Part shown: in pieces, positions 56,001 through 62,803 of the stretch
How positions within the stretch are numbered: position 1 is the first letter of the stretch
How the letters are laid out: each line of letters starts with the position of its first letter
Origin: Parasediminibacterium sp051861445
GTDB taxonomy: Bacteria; Bacteroidota; Bacteroidia; Chitinophagales; Chitinophagaceae
Assembly: GCA_051861445.1 (NCBI GenBank)
Contig: JBHYCS010000021.1
Location: 14,542-78,541 of the forward strand
Length of the DNA stretch: 64,000 bases
Direction: 5' to 3'
Made by a program: the position numbers and the translations under genes
Notes under the pieces: model-generated
Database searches by the model: none
Told to the model about the DNA's origin: nothing
Seen by the model: only the letters and a program-made list of their open reading frames with translations

Positions 56001-56327
56001 AATATCGATGAGTCTAATTATCCTTACGGAATGGTTAGTCGTGGTAATTATCATAACCGTACTAGTTTAATTTATTTACAAGCATGTTACAGTGCCGATG
56101 CAAAAGAGTTAGCTGCAAAAGTTGCTGCTGCTGTTAAAAAAGATTTGCAACAGCAAATTAAGTATTACAATACGCTACAAGGCAATAAAGCTGCTAATAT
56201 GGAAGAAGAAAAACGAATGGCTGAAAGCTATTTGCAAGGTTTAGAACAAATGGAAAAAGCTTACAATGCCCCTAAAATTCAAGTACCAGAAATGGGAAAA
56301 ACGATGGGAGCAGATAGTGGCAAATAA
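53073..56327 (+). CDS. DUF2723 / GT117-type membrane glycosyltransferase
   Basis: This large inner-membrane protein of 1084 residues has about a dozen membrane segments, mainly in the first 680 residues, followed by a soluble C-terminal part with helical repeat-like segments. The N-terminal block AEAGGSFWDCGEFV (residues 27-39, with D34 and E37) and PHPPGAPLFVLLGR is the hallmark of DUF2723, which is related to protein O-mannosyltransferases and classified as GT117. AGYQPRERDYAYVGSFYAFAVW and FSFGDNDTYPLWYAQEVEG are also typical. It probably moves a sugar from a lipid carrier onto an extracytoplasmic target. The target is unknown. Confidence 0.88.
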   Translation: MNFTKINNIVGWAVCLVACTVYILTAEAGGSFWDCGEFVSSCFKLQIPHPPGAPLFVLLGRFFIILFGDDGNTAAKAVNIMSALSSGFTILFLFWSITHFARRIVKVDVNASLNGYEVWSIMGAGIVGALAYTFSDSFWYSAVEGEVYAMSSFFTAIVFWAILKWEHAADKPGADKWIVFIFFLMGLSIGVHLLNLLTIPAIVMVYYFKKQEQFNYTLIRKWFIRLLIAGGIIGFIGALIVGSSESNPERGVPTDSTLAGLVILGTLAAFGLLYFIEGLNKARKSYYGGMYIFFLIGCVVTGVVQVAVIQYSVGLAGTFDRIFVNSFGLPFFSGFAFFFVLLAALIYWGLGYATKKGWAYLRLSLWCVTFMLIGYSTYITTMIRSSADPSVDMYNVDNPMSLVGYLGRDQYGDFPILYGQKFTAQPVDYKTTKEKFQKGKDSYISLGKDGKYVYMPEDKMVFTRVWDASNDQNHADYYAYMLGINKTQDGKYDREPTQADNIRFFVQYQINWMYIRYFMWNFSGKQNDIQGMFDGNVRDGNWITGIGFIDNLLYGDQSALPDSLKNNKAHNKLYLLPFILGVIGLVYHFKKQGADAFINFLLFFFTGFAIVIYLNQAGYQPRERDYAYVGSFYAFAVWIGLGVLNVRDWIAKAISKTTAASLATVICLLAVPVLMAQQEWDDHDRSKKVLSRDLAKDYLESCAPNAILFSFGDNDTYPLWYAQEVEGIRKDVRVINNSLLGIDWYINQLRYKVNESDKIDVIYSADQIEGRKRDYVPFQALPTMPENKAYDLYDIMKNYVGSDDPMKVQSRGDGDFLNTFPVQKVSVPVDENVVKSNGTVNAKDSVVKELVFDIPKQSLFKNDLAVLAIIAANKWKRPIYFTSPFGELGFGKYIRRDGLSYRLVPVENDEVNEDWSMDKMMNKFAFGNADIKGVYFDEENRRHLQSIRGAYAELAGDLAAKGRKEEARKVLVKADKNIDESNYPYGMVSRGNYHNRTSLIYLQACYSADAKELAAKVAAAVKKDLQQQIKYYNTLQGNKAANMEEEKRMAESYLQGLEQMEKAYNAPKIQVPEMGKTMGADSGK

Positions 56328-56348
56328 ATATATTTTGCTCATTGAATT

Positions 56349-56389
56349 AAAAAAGAACGAATCAACTAATTGTTGGTTCGTTCTTTTTT
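56349..56389 (+). terminator. Terminator after the DUF2723 gene
   Basis: An 18-bp stem with one mismatched pair (56349-56366 with 56372-56389, core AAAGAACGAATCAAC) and a 5-base loop ends in a T run. Confidence 0.85.
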
Positions 56390-56443
56390 AATAAACCTAT
56401 TTTTAGTTTTCATCATTCATCTCAAAAGAATCATTCGTTAAAC

Positions 56444-57256
56444 ATGCAATACATAGAAATACAAGTAGAAATACAAAATTCAAGTGAATCTGAATTAATA
56501 ATGGCAGAACTTCTAAAGCTCAACTTTGAAAGTTTTGAAGAAACCGAAACCATTTTAAAAGCTTATATACCACAAAACATATTTGAAGAAACAGAAACCA
56601 TGCAAATACTGCATGATTTTGAAGTAAAATGTAGCGTCAACATTATTGAACAACAAAATTGGAATCAAGTATGGGAAAGCAATTTCGAACCTATTTCAGT
56701 AGATAATTTTGTAGGTGTTAGGGCTCATTTTCATCCCTCATTCCAAAATACTGAATACGAAATTGTAATTACGCCCAAAATGAGTTTTGGAACAGGTCAT
56801 CATGCAACAACGTATATGATGATGCAATTGATGCAGCATATCAACTTTAAAGAAAAATCAGTATTCGACTTTGGTACAGGAACAGGTATTCTTGCCATTT
56901 TAGCCGCAAAAATGGGTGCTACCAATATTTTAGCAGTAGATTATGACGATTGGTGTATTGAAAATGCAACCGAAAATTTTGCCCAAAATAGTGTTTCGTT
57001 CATCGATTTATTAAAAGCAGATACTGCTGCCACAAATAAGCAATTTGATATTGTAATTGCAAATATTAATAAAAATATTATTCTTGACAATTTGCAGCTT
57101 TTGGCAAAATCTGTGGTTAAAAGTGGTATGGTATTGTTAAGCGGTTTGTTAAAAGAAGATGAGTCAGAAATTGTAGCTGCAACCACTCATTTAGGATGGA
57201 AACATATAGAAACTTGCACCAAAGGAAGTTGGATAGCTATAAAATTCGCTGCATAA
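56444..57256 (+). CDS. prmA: Ribosomal protein L11 methyltransferase
   Basis: PrmA trimethylates ribosomal protein L11 with S-adenosylmethionine. The 270-residue protein has the N-terminal substrate-recognition domain (about 1-90), the linker block WESNFEPI, and a methyltransferase core with MSFGTGHHATT, the SAM motif FDFGTGTGILAILAAKMGA (from residue 141) and IVIANINKNI. It follows the DUF2723 terminator and precedes plsY by 84 bases, with a separate -7 box for plsY. Confidence 0.93.
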   Translation: MQYIEIQVEIQNSSESELIMAELLKLNFESFEETETILKAYIPQNIFEETETMQILHDFEVKCSVNIIEQQNWNQVWESNFEPISVDNFVGVRAHFHPSFQNTEYEIVITPKMSFGTGHHATTYMMMQLMQHINFKEKSVFDFGTGTGILAILAAKMGATNILAVDYDDWCIENATENFAQNSVSFIDLLKADTAATNKQFDIVIANINKNIILDNLQLLAKSVVKSGMVLLSGLLKEDESEIVAATTHLGWKHIETCTKGSWIAIKFAA

Positions 57257-57305
57257 CCACCTAAAAAAATGTGTTAAATAATTATGAATTTACAGACACA
57301 GCGAG

Positions 57306-57313
57306 TATATTTG
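57306..57313 (+). promoter_or_regulatory. -7 box TATATTTG of plsY
   Basis: TATATTTG matches TAnnTTTG and lies 27 bases before the plsY ATG. No TTG is seen at the usual upstream distance. Confidence 0.45.
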
Positions 57314-57340
57314 TAAGAATAACTTTAACCACTGAAATAA

Positions 57341-57988
57341 ATGCAGGAATTGATTCTCATTGTTTTAGCCTATTTAATTGGCTCCATACCTACTAGTGTT
57401 TGGGTAAGCAGATATTTCTTCGATATCGATATTAGAGATTATGGTAGCGGCAATGCAGGTGCTACTAACACTTACAGAGTTTTAGGAAAAAAATGGGGCA
57501 CTTTTGTAATGATTGTTGACATGCTTAAAGGTGTAATTGCTACTTCTTTATACATTTTTGTACCACATTATTTAGATAATGAGCTGCATAGAACCAATTT
57601 TATGATTGGCTTGGGTTTAGCTTCTGTAATCGGTCATATTTTTCCAATTTGGGCAAATTTTAAGGGTGGCAAAGGTGTTGCAACGCTTTTTGGAATGGCA
57701 GTAGCTATTCAACCAATTGTGGCTTTATGTTGTGTAGGTGTCTTTTTAATGGTTTTGTATTTAACTCGTTTTGTATCATTGAGTTCTATACTTGCAGGTA
57801 TTGCCTTCATGGTTTTTATCTTATTTATTTTCAATGAAGATGAACCTTTATATAGAATTTTTGCTGTGTTGGTAGCTTTAATGATTGTACTTACGCATCA
57901 AAAAAATATTAGTAGAATTTTAAAGGGAACAGAAAGTAAAGTACCAATTTTGAAGTACAGAGACCGTCGTAAACAAAGACGGAAATAA
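57341..57988 (+). CDS. plsY: Glycerol-3-phosphate acyltransferase PlsY
   Basis: PlsY transfers an acyl group from acyl-phosphate to glycerol-3-phosphate, the first step of phospholipid synthesis in most bacteria. The 215-residue inner-membrane protein has about five membrane segments and the three catalytic loops: GSIPTSVWVSRYFFDIDIRDYGSGNAGATNTYRVLG, GHIFPIWANFKGGKGVAT and the C-terminal LTHQKNISRILKGTE. It ends with a basic tail. Confidence 0.96.
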   Translation: MQELILIVLAYLIGSIPTSVWVSRYFFDIDIRDYGSGNAGATNTYRVLGKKWGTFVMIVDMLKGVIATSLYIFVPHYLDNELHRTNFMIGLGLASVIGHIFPIWANFKGGKGVATLFGMAVAIQPIVALCCVGVFLMVLYLTRFVSLSSILAGIAFMVFILFIFNEDEPLYRIFAVLVALMIVLTHQKNISRILKGTESKVPILKYRDRRKQRRK

Positions 57989-58031
57989 TTTCATACTCCG
58001 TTTTACATATTTTTCTTCATGCTTTCTTAAC

Positions 58032-58039
58032 TATTTTTG
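58032..58039 (+). promoter_or_regulatory. -7 box TATTTTTG of the M48 protease gene
   Basis: TATTTTTG followed by C matches TAnnTTTG and lies 40 bases before the ATG at 58080. No TTG is seen upstream. Confidence 0.45.
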
Positions 58040-58079
58040 CCTTATTATCTTACAATTAAAGGCGAACTACGCATTCAAT

Positions 58080-58901
58080 ATGAAACATACTATTTTACTG
58101 CTGTGTACAACAATTGTTGTATCATTCGTTTTTCAAAAATGTGCTACAAATTCGATTACTGGAAGAAAGCAATTAAGCCTTATTTCAGAATCAGAAGTAC
58201 AAACAATGGCGGCTTCTGAATATAAAAATTTTTTAAGTGCCAATAAAGTAATTGGCACAAATAGCGGAAATAAAGATGCATTGGCTGTGCAAAGAGTTGG
58301 AAACAAGTTAATTAATGCAATTAAAAAATATTATTCCGAAAAAGGGTTGGCTAATGAAATTGCTGGATATAATTGGGAAATTAATACAGTAAATAGCAAT
58401 GAAGTAAATGCTTGGTGCATGCCTGGTGGCAAAATTGTTGTGTATACAGGTATTTTACCAATAACACAAAACGATGCTGCATTAGCTGTAGTAATGGGGC
58501 ATGAAATTGCACATGCACTAGCAAAACATGGCAGTGAAAGAATGAGTCAAGGGATGATTCAACAATTTGGAGGAGCCGCCCTGTCTGCCGCATTATCAAG
58601 CAAACCAGCAGAAACACGTAATCTGTTTATGAATGCTTATGGTTTAGGTAGCCAAATTGGAGGCATTTTACCTTTTAGTAGAAAAAACGAATTAGAAGCT
58701 GATAAATTAGGATTGATGTTTTCGGCATTGGCTGGTTACGATCCTAAAGAATCAATCGCTTTTTGGCAAAGAATGTCTAAAGTTGGGTCTGGACAAAAAC
58801 CTCCTGAGTTTATGAGCACACACCCTGCTGATGAAACAAGAATAGAACAATTGCAAAAAATTATGCCCGAAATACTTTCAAACTACTACAAACAGCAATA
58901 A
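58080..58901 (+). CDS. M48 family metallopeptidase, lipoprotein
   Basis: This periplasmic zinc protease has 273 residues and is BepA/LoiP-like. The signal ends near C21 (FQKCATNSITGRKQLSLISE), the standard start of this lipoprotein group. The zinc motif HEIAH is at 141-145, with the third ligand in NELEADKLG, and the C-terminal STHPADETRIEQLQKIMPE is typical. Members degrade misfolded outer-membrane proteins or assist their assembly. The 133-base gap downstream carries the promoter of the next gene. Confidence 0.93.
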   Translation: MKHTILLLCTTIVVSFVFQKCATNSITGRKQLSLISESEVQTMAASEYKNFLSANKVIGTNSGNKDALAVQRVGNKLINAIKKYYSEKGLANEIAGYNWEINTVNSNEVNAWCMPGGKIVVYTGILPITQNDAALAVVMGHEIAHALAKHGSERMSQGMIQQFGGAALSAALSSKPAETRNLFMNAYGLGSQIGGILPFSRKNELEADKLGLMFSALAGYDPKESIAFWQRMSKVGSGQKPPEFMSTHPADETRIEQLQKIMPEILSNYYKQQ

Positions 58902-58964
58902 AAAAGCAATTTTTGCACCTTTTTATGTTAAAAATACACCTTGAAATAAAATAGATGCTACAAA

Positions 58965-58997
58965 TTGCATAATTACGGTTACATTAATTTACCTTTG
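58965..58997 (+). promoter_or_regulatory. Promoter TTG-N22-TACCTTTG of the DUF3052/OmdA-like gene
   Basis: TTG (58965-58967), a 22-base spacer and TACCTTTG followed by C (58990-58997) match the Bacteroidota consensus. The ATG lies 37 bases downstream, so this transcript would have a real leader, unlike those of holA and bioA. Confidence 0.75.
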
Positions 58998-59034
58998 CAC
59001 CTCTTTCACATCACCTAAAAACATTTATTTAGGC

Positions 59035-59724
59035 ATGTCTAATCAAAGTTTGTTTGAAAAATTAGAACTGAAAGACGAGAAATCTTTATTAATTCAAGGA
59101 ATTCCGTCGTCTTTAGAAAAACAATTTGCGAAGTTATCATATGCAAAAAATGTAACGCCGCTTTTGAAAACCAAAAAAGTAGATTTTGCACTTGTATTTG
59201 CAATTAATCAAAACCAGCTTAACAACATATTAAAAGAAGTATTGCCTGCACTAAGGGCTGATAGTAAGTTGTGGGTAGCCTATCCTAAGCATACAAGTAA
59301 AATTGTAAGCGATTTAAACAGAGATTGTAGTTGGGATATTTTGTGTAATAATGGATATGAAGGAACAGCTTTAGAAGAGGTAGACCATGTTTGGAGTGCT
59401 ATGCGTTTTAAAAAAGCTGAAACTGTAATTGTTGAACCTGTCATTATTGAAGAAAAAGCTCAAAATGTTGAAACCAAACAAGCGAGTGCCGCTTCAACAA
59501 CAGTAGATTTTGATAAAAAATTAGTAGTTCCTCCTGTAGAGCTTGAGAAAATTTTTAAGAAACATAAATCTGCAAAAGAATTTTTTACGTCATTATCTGT
59601 TACCAATCAAAACGAATATGTTAATTGGATTGAAGCAGCTAAAAAAGAAGAAACCAAGCAAAGAAGATTAGATGCTGTGGTTGAGAAATTAAATGCAGGA
59701 AAGAAAACACCTAGCGAAAAATAA
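59035..59724 (+). CDS. DUF3052-like protein with C-terminal OmdA/YdeI-like domain
   Basis: This 229-residue cytoplasmic protein has two parts. Residues about 5-130 (LELKDEKSLLIQGIPSSLEKQFAKL, VDFALVFA, LWVAYPKHTSKI, WSAMRFKKAE) resemble DUF3052. A linker rich in V, E and A follows. Residues about 158-225 (VPPVELEKIFKKHKSAKEFFTSLSVTNQNEYVNWIEAAKKEETKQRRL) match the bacteriocin-protection YdeI/OmpD-associated domain. The function of either part is unclear. A good promoter precedes it and a terminator follows, so it is transcribed alone. Confidence 0.78.
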   Translation: MSNQSLFEKLELKDEKSLLIQGIPSSLEKQFAKLSYAKNVTPLLKTKKVDFALVFAINQNQLNNILKEVLPALRADSKLWVAYPKHTSKIVSDLNRDCSWDILCNNGYEGTALEEVDHVWSAMRFKKAETVIVEPVIIEEKAQNVETKQASAASTTVDFDKKLVVPPVELEKIFKKHKSAKEFFTSLSVTNQNEYVNWIEAAKKEETKQRRLDAVVEKLNAGKKTPSEK

Positions 59725-59749
59725 TTATTCTATATTACTATCCTTTATT

Positions 59750-59784
59750 AATGCCGATTTGTTATCACAAATCGGCATTTTTTT
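59750..59784 (+). terminator. Terminator after the DUF3052/OmdA-like gene
   Basis: A 13-bp stem (AATGCCGATTTG plus T at 59750-59762 with its complement at 59767-59779) has a 4-base loop and a run of seven T residues. The core GCCGAT makes it one of the clearest terminators in the window. Confidence 0.9.
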
Positions 59785-59907
59785 ATCATTAATTTCAAAG
59801 CAAGTTTATCAAGATAAATTTCGTATCTACAAATATTTATTACTATTTTTTTTGCTACATCGTTTTTCTTCAATTATCTTTCAATTCTGTTACCAACACC
59901 TTAAAAA

Positions 59908-60327
59908 ATGCCACTTTTAGAGAAGCAACTCTTTATTCATCCCTCAACGATTCCACATGCAGGTATGGGTTTATTTACATCGTTATCGATAAAAAAAGGT
60001 CAAAGAATTGTAGAGTATAAAGGAAAAATAACAACTTGGGAAAATGCTTGTCATAAGGGTGGAGATAATCCGTATATTTTTTTTGTGAATAAAGACAATG
60101 TAATTGATGGCTTGAATTATAAAAAATCACTTGCTAGATATATTAACGATGCAAAAGGCATTACAAGAATAAAAGGAATTAACAATAATGCTCAATTTGT
60201 AGTGGACGACGATTGTAGAGTGTATATTGAAGCCACAAAAAATATTGCAGAAAATATGGAAATACTAGTAGGTTATGGTAAAGAATATTGGGATACCGTT
60301 AAAGACAATTTGAAGCAAAAAGGATAA
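59908..60327 (+). CDS. SET-domain protein, putative lysine methyltransferase
   Basis: This 139-residue protein consists of a single SET fold: HAGMGLFTSLSIKKGQRIVEYKGKIT near the start and ILVGYGKEYWDTV near the end (Y123 in GYG). SET domains transfer methyl groups from S-adenosylmethionine to protein lysines. In the usual NHSCxPN segment this protein has LARYINDA (75-82), so the SAM-binding N may be N80 but the histidine and cysteine are absent. A variant bacterial SET enzyme is likely, with an unknown target. No clear promoter was seen in the gap before it. Confidence 0.85.
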   Translation: MPLLEKQLFIHPSTIPHAGMGLFTSLSIKKGQRIVEYKGKITTWENACHKGGDNPYIFFVNKDNVIDGLNYKKSLARYINDAKGITRIKGINNNAQFVVDDDCRVYIEATKNIAENMEILVGYGKEYWDTVKDNLKQKG

Positions 60328-60342
60328 GTACAAATCTTTAAT

Positions 60343-61389
60343 CTAACTTTCTTCTCTATAATAAATCTTGTAATATTTTCTTCCATCGGGTTCTGTTCCT
60401 TGCTCAATTAAATCATTGTTTCCGTGAATATAAATGTGAAAATTTTTATCCAATTTTAAAATGCTTTTAAAAATTTTCGCTTGTTTTTTTACTGCTTGAT
60501 TAGAAATGATAAAATTATCTGCCAATTCTACTTCATGGTTTTGACGATAATTTTCGTCGTATTTTCTAAACGATTGAATTGTTTCTTCATGAAAAAAAAC
60601 TTCTTTCTCAAAATCTTCTTTTTCAAAATGTTCATGTGTTTTAAAATAGTTAACCGACCGGTTTAACAAATCAATTTGATCGGTTTTGCCCATCTGAAAA
60701 TCTTCAGGCAATTGTTGGGTAATGAAGTTTTTAGTAATGTTTAAGAAGTTTTTGGTGTGTTGAAATTCGTTTGATACCGTTCTTAATATTAAAAATTGAT
60801 CTTTCCAATATTGTGCTTCACTTGTTTTATTCAGTTTATCAATTACAGCTATTCTATAGCCACTATCTTTTGCTGTATTAAAAATTAAGCATCCTTTGTC
60901 TAATTTTTCAATATTAATTCCTTCATCGTTTACTAACGAAAAGTCCATACCATTTCTATCTAATTTTAAAAATGCATGTCTATTTTCAGACTTAAATATG
61001 CCAATAGCATCTATTGTTTCGCCATCAACTGTAACGTCGGTTATATAAGCTACAAACAAATCGCCTGCTTTTATTTGTGGATGCAACGAAACTTCAAATA
61101 AATGTTTGGCAATATTGATGGAGTTTTCATGAAAAACATCTTTATTATCAAACATTGTATCCGCAAAAACATACAAGGGATTTAGTTTAAAATCGTCGTT
61201 CGAAAAAGTAAAATGGTATAATTCATCTGTTGTAAACGATGCTAAAAAATAACGCTGCAGCATCTCCTTCAAAGTACTATTACTTGTATTTAAAGGTGAA
61301 TTAGATAGCACCAAATAGTCGCCATTATTTTTATTACCAACTTGGTGAACAGAAACTTTTTCAACATTGCTATTTGAATAATCGAACAT
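60343..61389 (-). CDS. Nucleoid-associated protein, NdpA/YejK-like
   Basis: With the ATG at 61389 the protein has 348 residues and starts MFDYSNSNVEKVSVHQVGN. It has the NdpA family pattern: LKEMLQRYFLASFTTDELYHF, SINIAKHLFEVSLHPQIKAGDLFVAYITDV, YWKDQFLILRTV and the C-terminal FKSILKLDKNFHIYIHGN. It is a cytoplasmic, DNA-associated protein of poorly known function. The frame extends to a TTG at 61407, but that codon lies inside the -7 box (61405-61412), so the ATG is preferred. It converges on the SET gene with 15 bases between them. Confidence 0.9.
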   Translation of the reverse strand: MFDYSNSNVEKVSVHQVGNKNNGDYLVLSNSPLNTSNSTLKEMLQRYFLASFTTDELYHFTFSNDDFKLNPLYVFADTMFDNKDVFHENSINIAKHLFEVSLHPQIKAGDLFVAYITDVTVDGETIDAIGIFKSENRHAFLKLDRNGMDFSLVNDEGINIEKLDKGCLIFNTAKDSGYRIAVIDKLNKTSEAQYWKDQFLILRTVSNEFQHTKNFLNITKNFITQQLPEDFQMGKTDQIDLLNRSVNYFKTHEHFEKEDFEKEVFFHEETIQSFRKYDENYRQNHEVELADNFIISNQAVKKQAKIFKSILKLDKNFHIYIHGNNDLIEQGTEPDGRKYYKIYYREES

Positions 61390-61404
61390 GCTGTCAATTT
61401 TTGG

Positions 61405-61432
61405 CAAACGTAGGAGATTTATGAATTAACAA
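61405..61432 (-). promoter_or_regulatory. Promoter of the NdpA-like gene, TTG-N17-TACGTTTG
   Basis: On the minus strand TTG (61430-61432), a 17-base spacer and TACGTTTG followed by C (61405-61412) match the consensus at its short limit. The ATG lies 15 bases downstream. Confidence 0.6.
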
Positions 61433-61448
61433 AGCATTATGATGGCAT

Positions 61449-61482
61449 TTGTTTTTTATGAAGTTGTACTACTATACATTTG
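61449..61482 (+). promoter_or_regulatory. Promoter TTG-N23-TACATTTG of the small-protein gene
   Basis: TTG (61449-61451), a 23-base spacer and TACATTTG followed by C (61475-61482) match the consensus. The next ATG lies about 135 bases downstream, so the transcript has a long leader. The divergent NdpA promoter begins 17 bases away. Confidence 0.65.
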
Positions 61483-61490
61483 CAATCCAA

Positions 61491-61580
61491 TTGAGCAAAA
61501 TAGTAAACTTCAAAGGATTTTATTTTACCTGAAGCCAACTTCAAACGATTTTTTTATTGCCATCTGATTTTTTTGCTCAA
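61491..61580 (+). ncRNA. Putative structured leader RNA before the small-protein gene
   Basis: TTGAGCAAAA (61491-61500) pairs exactly with TTTTGCTCAA (61571-61580) and closes a region of about 90 bases. Inside it CTTCA-AA-GG can pair with CCTGAAG around an 11-base AT loop. It begins about 9 bases after the -7 box and ends 36 bases before the ATG at 61617. It resembles no riboswitch I know. It may be a cis-regulatory leader or a small RNA. Confidence 0.35.
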
Positions 61581-61616
61581 GAATTAAAGATTTAAATATA
61601 CATAAAACGATAAATC

Positions 61617-61808
61617 ATGAACAGTGATGTAAAGCCGTCTATAATACAGATGGAAAAAGAACAATTAAACCAGTTATTAACACAAGTAGAAGAAACTGTA
61701 GCAACTAAAGTAAAATCTGAAAGCTTTATTGTTGCTAATTTATGGAGCATTCAGCGTAGTAAAAAACCAGCTTTGAGAAACAAGCTTACTGAAAGGTGGA
61801 AAATGTAG
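61617..61808 (+). CDS. Small protein of unknown function (63 residues)
   Basis: This short cytoplasmic protein has a helical, charged start (KEQLNQLLTQVEETVATKV) and a basic C-terminus with FIVANLWSIQRSKKPALRNKL. It looks real because a promoter with a 23-base spacer precedes it and a strong terminator follows within 25 bases. It may bind nucleic acid or a partner through the basic tail. I do not recognise a named family. Confidence 0.55.
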   Translation: MNSDVKPSIIQMEKEQLNQLLTQVEETVATKVKSESFIVANLWSIQRSKKPALRNKLTERWKM

Positions 61809-61830
61809 TTTTAAAATACAGTTGTTTATA

Positions 61831-61868
61831 AAAAAGTCTCTCCATTGAGTTTTGGAGAGACTTTTTTT
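61831..61868. terminator. Bidirectional terminator between the small-protein gene and kdsA
   Basis: A perfect 14-bp stem (AAAAAAGTCTCTCC at 61831-61844 with its complement at 61855-61868) closes a 10-base loop and is flanked by A and T runs. It serves both convergent genes. Confidence 0.9.
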
Positions 61869-61872
61869 ATGG

Positions 61873-62697
61873 TTAAACCACAGCTTTTCTAATTTTTAAT
61901 AATTGTTCTAACAGTGGTTCTAATAAATGTAACGATAGCATATTAGCACCATCACTTTTGGCAACCGATGGATTTGGATGCGTTTCTATAAACAAACCAT
62001 CAACACCAGTAGCAATAGCTGCTTTAGCAATAGTGCCAATTAGTTGAGGGTTACCACCAGTAACACCACTTGTTTGATTTGGCTGTTGTAAACTGTGTGT
62101 GCAATCCATAATTACCGGCACATTTTGTTCTTTCATCCAAGTAATATTTCTGTAATCAACCACCAAATCTTGATAGCCAAACGTATTACCACGTTCAGTA
62201 AGCATTACTTTTTGATTACCTGCATTTTGAATTTTTTCTACAGCAAATTTCATGGAAGGACCACTTAAAAATTGTCCTTTTTTTACGTTCACAATTTTAT
62301 TGGTTTCAGCAGCTGCAAGTAATAAATCTGTTTGTCTGCATAAGAAGGCGGGTATTTGTAAAATATCTATGAATTCTGCGGCAACACCAGCCTCATCATG
62401 TGCATGAACATCAGAAGTAGTTGGCAATTGAAAGTTTTGTCCCACTTTTTGAATCAATGAAAGCCCCGTTTCATCACCTAATCCTGTAAACGAATGAGCA
62501 CTTGTTCTATTTGCCTTTCTATAACTTGCTTTAAAAACGTATGGAATTTCGAGTCGTTTACAAATGCTACTTACTTTATCTGCCACTTCCATCACTAAAT
62601 CTTCGCTTTCAACCACACAAGGACCAGCAATTAAAAAGAAGTTATTAGGATTATATGATTGGTTTTTAAATAAATCTTGTAAAAAATTTGGTAACAT
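61873..62697 (-). CDS. kdsA: 3-deoxy-8-phosphooctulonate synthase
   Basis: KdsA condenses arabinose-5-phosphate with phosphoenolpyruvate to make KDO-8-phosphate for the lipopolysaccharide core. The 274-residue protein has FLIAGPCVVES at the start, FKASYRKANRTS, TDVHAHDEAG, IPAFLCRQTDLL, the metal-binding MDCTHSLQQPN and FIETHPNPSVAKSDG. The other KDO genes are not adjacent. It is divergent from the SDR gene with a 106-base gap. Confidence 0.96.
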   Translation of the reverse strand: MLPNFLQDLFKNQSYNPNNFFLIAGPCVVESEDLVMEVADKVSSICKRLEIPYVFKASYRKANRTSAHSFTGLGDETGLSLIQKVGQNFQLPTTSDVHAHDEAGVAAEFIDILQIPAFLCRQTDLLLAAAETNKIVNVKKGQFLSGPSMKFAVEKIQNAGNQKVMLTERGNTFGYQDLVVDYRNITWMKEQNVPVIMDCTHSLQQPNQTSGVTGGNPQLIGTIAKAAIATGVDGLFIETHPNPSVAKSDGANMLSLHLLEPLLEQLLKIRKAVV

Positions 62698-62788
62698 ATT
62701 TTTTGTGGCGAAACTAATGAATTTACAGAATGATATTTTCGATTCTGAAATTTATTTAAGCAACAGTAATAATTTAACGAACAAATGT

Positions 62789-62796
62789 TAGTTTTG
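62789..62796 (+). promoter_or_regulatory. -7 box TAGTTTTG of the SDR gene
   Basis: TAGTTTTG matches TAnnTTTG and ends 7 bases before the ATG at 62804. The mRNA would have almost no leader. No TTG is seen upstream. Confidence 0.5.
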
Positions 62797-62803
62797 AAAT
62801 TAT

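Noticed and set aside
58037..58219. 60-residue frame overlapping the start of the M48 protease gene
   Set aside because: It overlaps the conserved lipoprotein start in another frame and matches nothing.
59693..59920. 75-residue frame after the DUF3052/OmdA-like gene
   Set aside because: It reads through a clear terminator hairpin and overlaps the ends of two real genes.
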